From: Oscillospiraceae bacterium
GTDB lineage: Bacteria > Bacillota > Clostridia > Oscillospirales > Oscillospiraceae
DNA: 8,043 bases
Reading direction: 5' to 3'
Assembly (NCBI GenBank): GCA_016297855.1
Contig: JAEDFW010000076.1
Span: forward strand, 1-8,043
Shown: piece by piece, positions 6,815 to 8,043 of the stretch
How the letters are laid out: the number at the start of each line of letters is the position of its first letter
How positions within the stretch are numbered: position 1 is the stretch's first letter
The notes under the pieces: model-generated
What the model was told of the DNA's origin: nothing
What the model saw: the letters and a program-made list of their open reading frames with translations, nothing else
Database searches by the model: none
Program-made: the position numbers and the translations under genes

Positions 6815-7781
6815 GACCGCTTCTGCCGACGTTTACTATAACTTCGGCCTGGAATACTATTTCGCAATGGAAAAGTGTCTGGACGATACGGTGTTTCTGT
6901 TCTGGCGCACCACGCCGACACTGATGGTGGGCAAATATCAAAATGTGCTGGAAGAGATCAACAAGCCCTTTGCCGACGCGCACGGCATTCACATCGTGCG
7001 CAGAATGTCGGGCGGTGGCACGATCTACACCGACATGGGCGGCTGGCAGTTCACCTTCATTCAGCATAAAAGCGACCAGCAGATCGAGTTCCACGAATAC
7101 ATTGCGCCGGTTATCGGGGCGTTGCGCGAAATGGGCGTGGACGCGGCATTCAACGGACGCAATGACCTGACCATCGACGGGCGCAAGTTTTCCGGCAATG
7201 CGCAGTACCGTCTGGGCGAGAGCATCGTGCACCACGGCTCACTGCTGTTTGACACCGATATCGAGCAGATGGTGGCGTCCACCACCGTTGATAACTATAA
7301 GATCGTTTCAAAGAGCATCAAGTCTGTCCGCGACCGCGTGACGAATATCGCCGAGCATCTGCCCGCGCCGATGGACGCGCTGGCATTCAAGGATGCGATG
7401 GTGCGCAGCATCATGAACGGCAGCACGCGCACCTATACCGTCACAGCTGAGGACGACGTGCGGATCCGGCAGCTGGCGGAGGAACGGTTTCGAGACTGGC
7501 AGTGCATCTACGGCGCAAATCCGACATTCAATATCGACCGCAGCGGCCGCTTCGCCGGCGGAAAGATCCAGTTCAAGATCGACGTCCGCAAGGGCGTGAT
7601 TCGCGCGGCCAGCGTCTACGGAGACTTTTTCTCTACGCTTGATGCCGGTACGATCAGCGCTGCACTCATCGGCTGCCGATATGAACGCAGCGCGGTGCTC
7701 GAGGCGATGCGCGAGCACGGCATCGACGGCGCAATCTACCGCATCTCGGCTGAGGAGATGGCCGGCGTCATCGCAGATTAA
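6801..7781 (+). CDS. Lipoate-protein ligase family protein, copy B
   Basis: 326 residues, LplA-like with an N-terminal catalytic domain and a C-terminal accessory domain. It starts MIYIETASADVYYNFGLEYY, as the family does. The loop RRMSGGGT is at 67-74. GRNDLTIDGRKFSGNAQ with Lys129 is fully canonical, followed by VHHGSLLFDTDI. The C-terminal domain has DWQCIYGANPTF and the usual YGDFF. The odd part is the segment after GGG: where ligases read HDxGNxN, this reads TDMGGWQ (77-83), so the His and both Asn are gone. Copy A keeps those but has changed the GRND loop, so the two copies are diverged in complementary places rather than being recent duplicates. Start set by GGAGG 6 nt upstream; the 14-nt overlap with lipA implies coupling. 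Likely role: attachment or transfer of lipoate or octanoate to lipoyl domains, possibly to the 79-residue protein or to an E2 elsewhere. The precise acyl donor is unknown. Confidence 0.9.
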   Translation: MIYIETASADVYYNFGLEYYFAMEKCLDDTVFLFWRTTPTLMVGKYQNVLEEINKPFADAHGIHIVRRMSGGGTIYTDMGGWQFTFIQHKSDQQIEFHEYIAPVIGALREMGVDAAFNGRNDLTIDGRKFSGNAQYRLGESIVHHGSLLFDTDIEQMVASTTVDNYKIVSKSIKSVRDRVTNIAEHLPAPMDALAFKDAMVRSIMNGSTRTYTVTAEDDVRIRQLAEERFRDWQCIYGANPTFNIDRSGRFAGGKIQFKIDVRKGVIRAASVYGDFFSTLDAGTISAALIGCRYERSAVLEAMREHGIDGAIYRISAEEMAGVIAD

Positions 7782-7796
7782 AAACTGTGTCATGAA

Positions 7797-7848
7797 ATGC
7801 TGCAGGTCCTTGTTTGGCTGTCTGCCGGCGCAGCGGGCTGTGCAGCAT
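7797..7848 (+). repeat. Short inverted and direct repeats after the last gene
   Basis: ATGCTGCA (7797-7804) and TGCAGCAT (7841-7848) are perfect 8-bp inverted repeats with a 36-nt spacer. CATGAAAT also occurs twice in direct orientation (7791-7798 and 7846-7853). They lie between the second ligase stop and the terminator. They may form a 3' untranslated RNA stem or be chance; the arms are too short to decide. Confidence 0.3.
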
Positions 7849-7876
7849 GAAATAAGGAACGTCTGAAAACCGAAAT

Positions 7877-7909
7877 AGAGAGCCGGGGCTTAAAGCCCCG
7901 GCTCTCTTT
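7877..7909 (+). terminator. Rho-independent terminator, probably bidirectional
   Basis: A perfect 12-bp stem, GAGAGCCGGGGC (7878-7889) with GCCCCGGCTCTC (7895-7906), closes over TTAAA. A T-A pair inside and an A-T pair outside can lengthen it to 14 bp. It is followed by TTT on the + strand, a short tract. On the minus strand the stem is followed by TATTTCGGTTTT. It lies between the + strand operon and a convergent minus-strand gene, which fits use in both directions. Confidence 0.85.
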
Positions 7910-7927
7910 GCGCCGGTTGATGCCGGC

Positions 7928-7947
7928 CGCGGCAGCGCCATGCCGCG
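7928..7947 (-). other. Small GC-rich hairpin just after the minus-strand gene
   Basis: CGCGGCA (7928-7934) pairs with TGCCGCG (7941-7947) over a 6-nt loop, giving a 7-bp stem 4 nt beyond the stop of the minus-strand gene. There is no T tract, so it is not a convincing terminator alone. It may stabilise the 3' end before the larger hairpin, or be chance in GC-rich sequence. Confidence 0.3.
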
Positions 7948-7951
7948 CGCG

Positions 7952-8043
7952 TTATTTGTAAAGTTCGTTCAGAAGCGAAAGGCTTTCATCAATCAAAAGC
8001 TCTGCGACGCCGGCTCGGAAGTTGGAGCTTCTGGCCTCGTAGC
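7952..8043 (-). CDS. C-terminal end of an unidentified convergent gene (partial)
   Basis: Read on the minus strand, a frame enters from the right edge and ends at TAA (7952-7954 on the + strand). About 30 residues are visible, ending ESLSLLNELYK, with an amphipathic helical look (AELLIDESLSLLNELY). Its position facing the operon across a strong bidirectional terminator supports it. I do not recognise the family from so short a piece. Confidence 0.55.
   Translation of the reverse strand, partial: YEARSSNFRAGVAELLIDESLSLLNELYK

Noticed and set aside
7792..7866. 24-codon + strand open frame starting MKCCRS
   Set aside because: No SD in front of the ATG, no recognisable peptide family, and it lies in the short stretch before the terminator; most likely chance.
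7940..8043. + strand frame open to the right edge, starting MPRALF
   Set aside because: No SD, and only about 30 nt after the terminator with no promoter seen; the minus-strand frame there, ending in a helix-like tail and facing the terminator, is the better reading.

Overview
This window looks like a chromosomal segment of an anaerobic, fairly GC-rich Firmicute, most plausibly a Clostridia lineage such as the Oscillospirales. That placement is inference. It rests on strong GGAG/AGGAG ribosome binding sites, densely packed co-directional genes with ATGA stop/start overlaps, GTG and TTG starts with good Shine-Dalgarno (SD) sequences, and the types of gene present. I see no RNA genes, insertion sequences, CRISPR arrays or phage genes.

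Layout, all on the + strand up to about 7.8 kb: (1) the last codons of an unidentified upstream gene (2-46), which overlaps by ATGA (2) the first half of a heterodimeric ABC exporter (43-1767), which overlaps by ATGA (3) the second half (1764-3521). The halves carry reciprocal changes in their nucleotide-binding motifs: one ATP site should be degenerate and the other canonical. After a short gap comes (4) a Ttd14-like protein (3558-4664), an AAA_28-type P-loop domain fused to a CYTH-like domain. Then follows a compact lipoate cluster: (5) a divergent lipoate-protein ligase family member (4698-5645), (6) a free-standing 79-residue lipoyl domain (5707-5946), (7) lipoyl synthase LipA (5954-6814), and (8) a second, different lipoate-protein ligase family member (6801-7781) that overlaps lipA by 14 nt. 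A strong hairpin at 7877-7909 ends the unit. The tail of a convergent minus-strand gene enters from the right edge (stop at 7952-7954).

The lipoate cluster is the most interesting part. It contains a carrier (a lipoyl domain with Lys43 in a DKV turn), the enzyme that inserts sulfur (LipA), and two attachment or transfer enzymes. It contains no E2 acyltransferase, GcvH, LipB or dehydrogenase. The two ligase-family proteins have lost different parts of the conserved active-site motifs, which suggests a division of labour, for example one for loading and one for transfer. A self-contained system in which the small domain is the assembly platform for, or final carrier of, the cofactor is a reasonable hypothesis. 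A dehydrogenase outside the window could also be the client.
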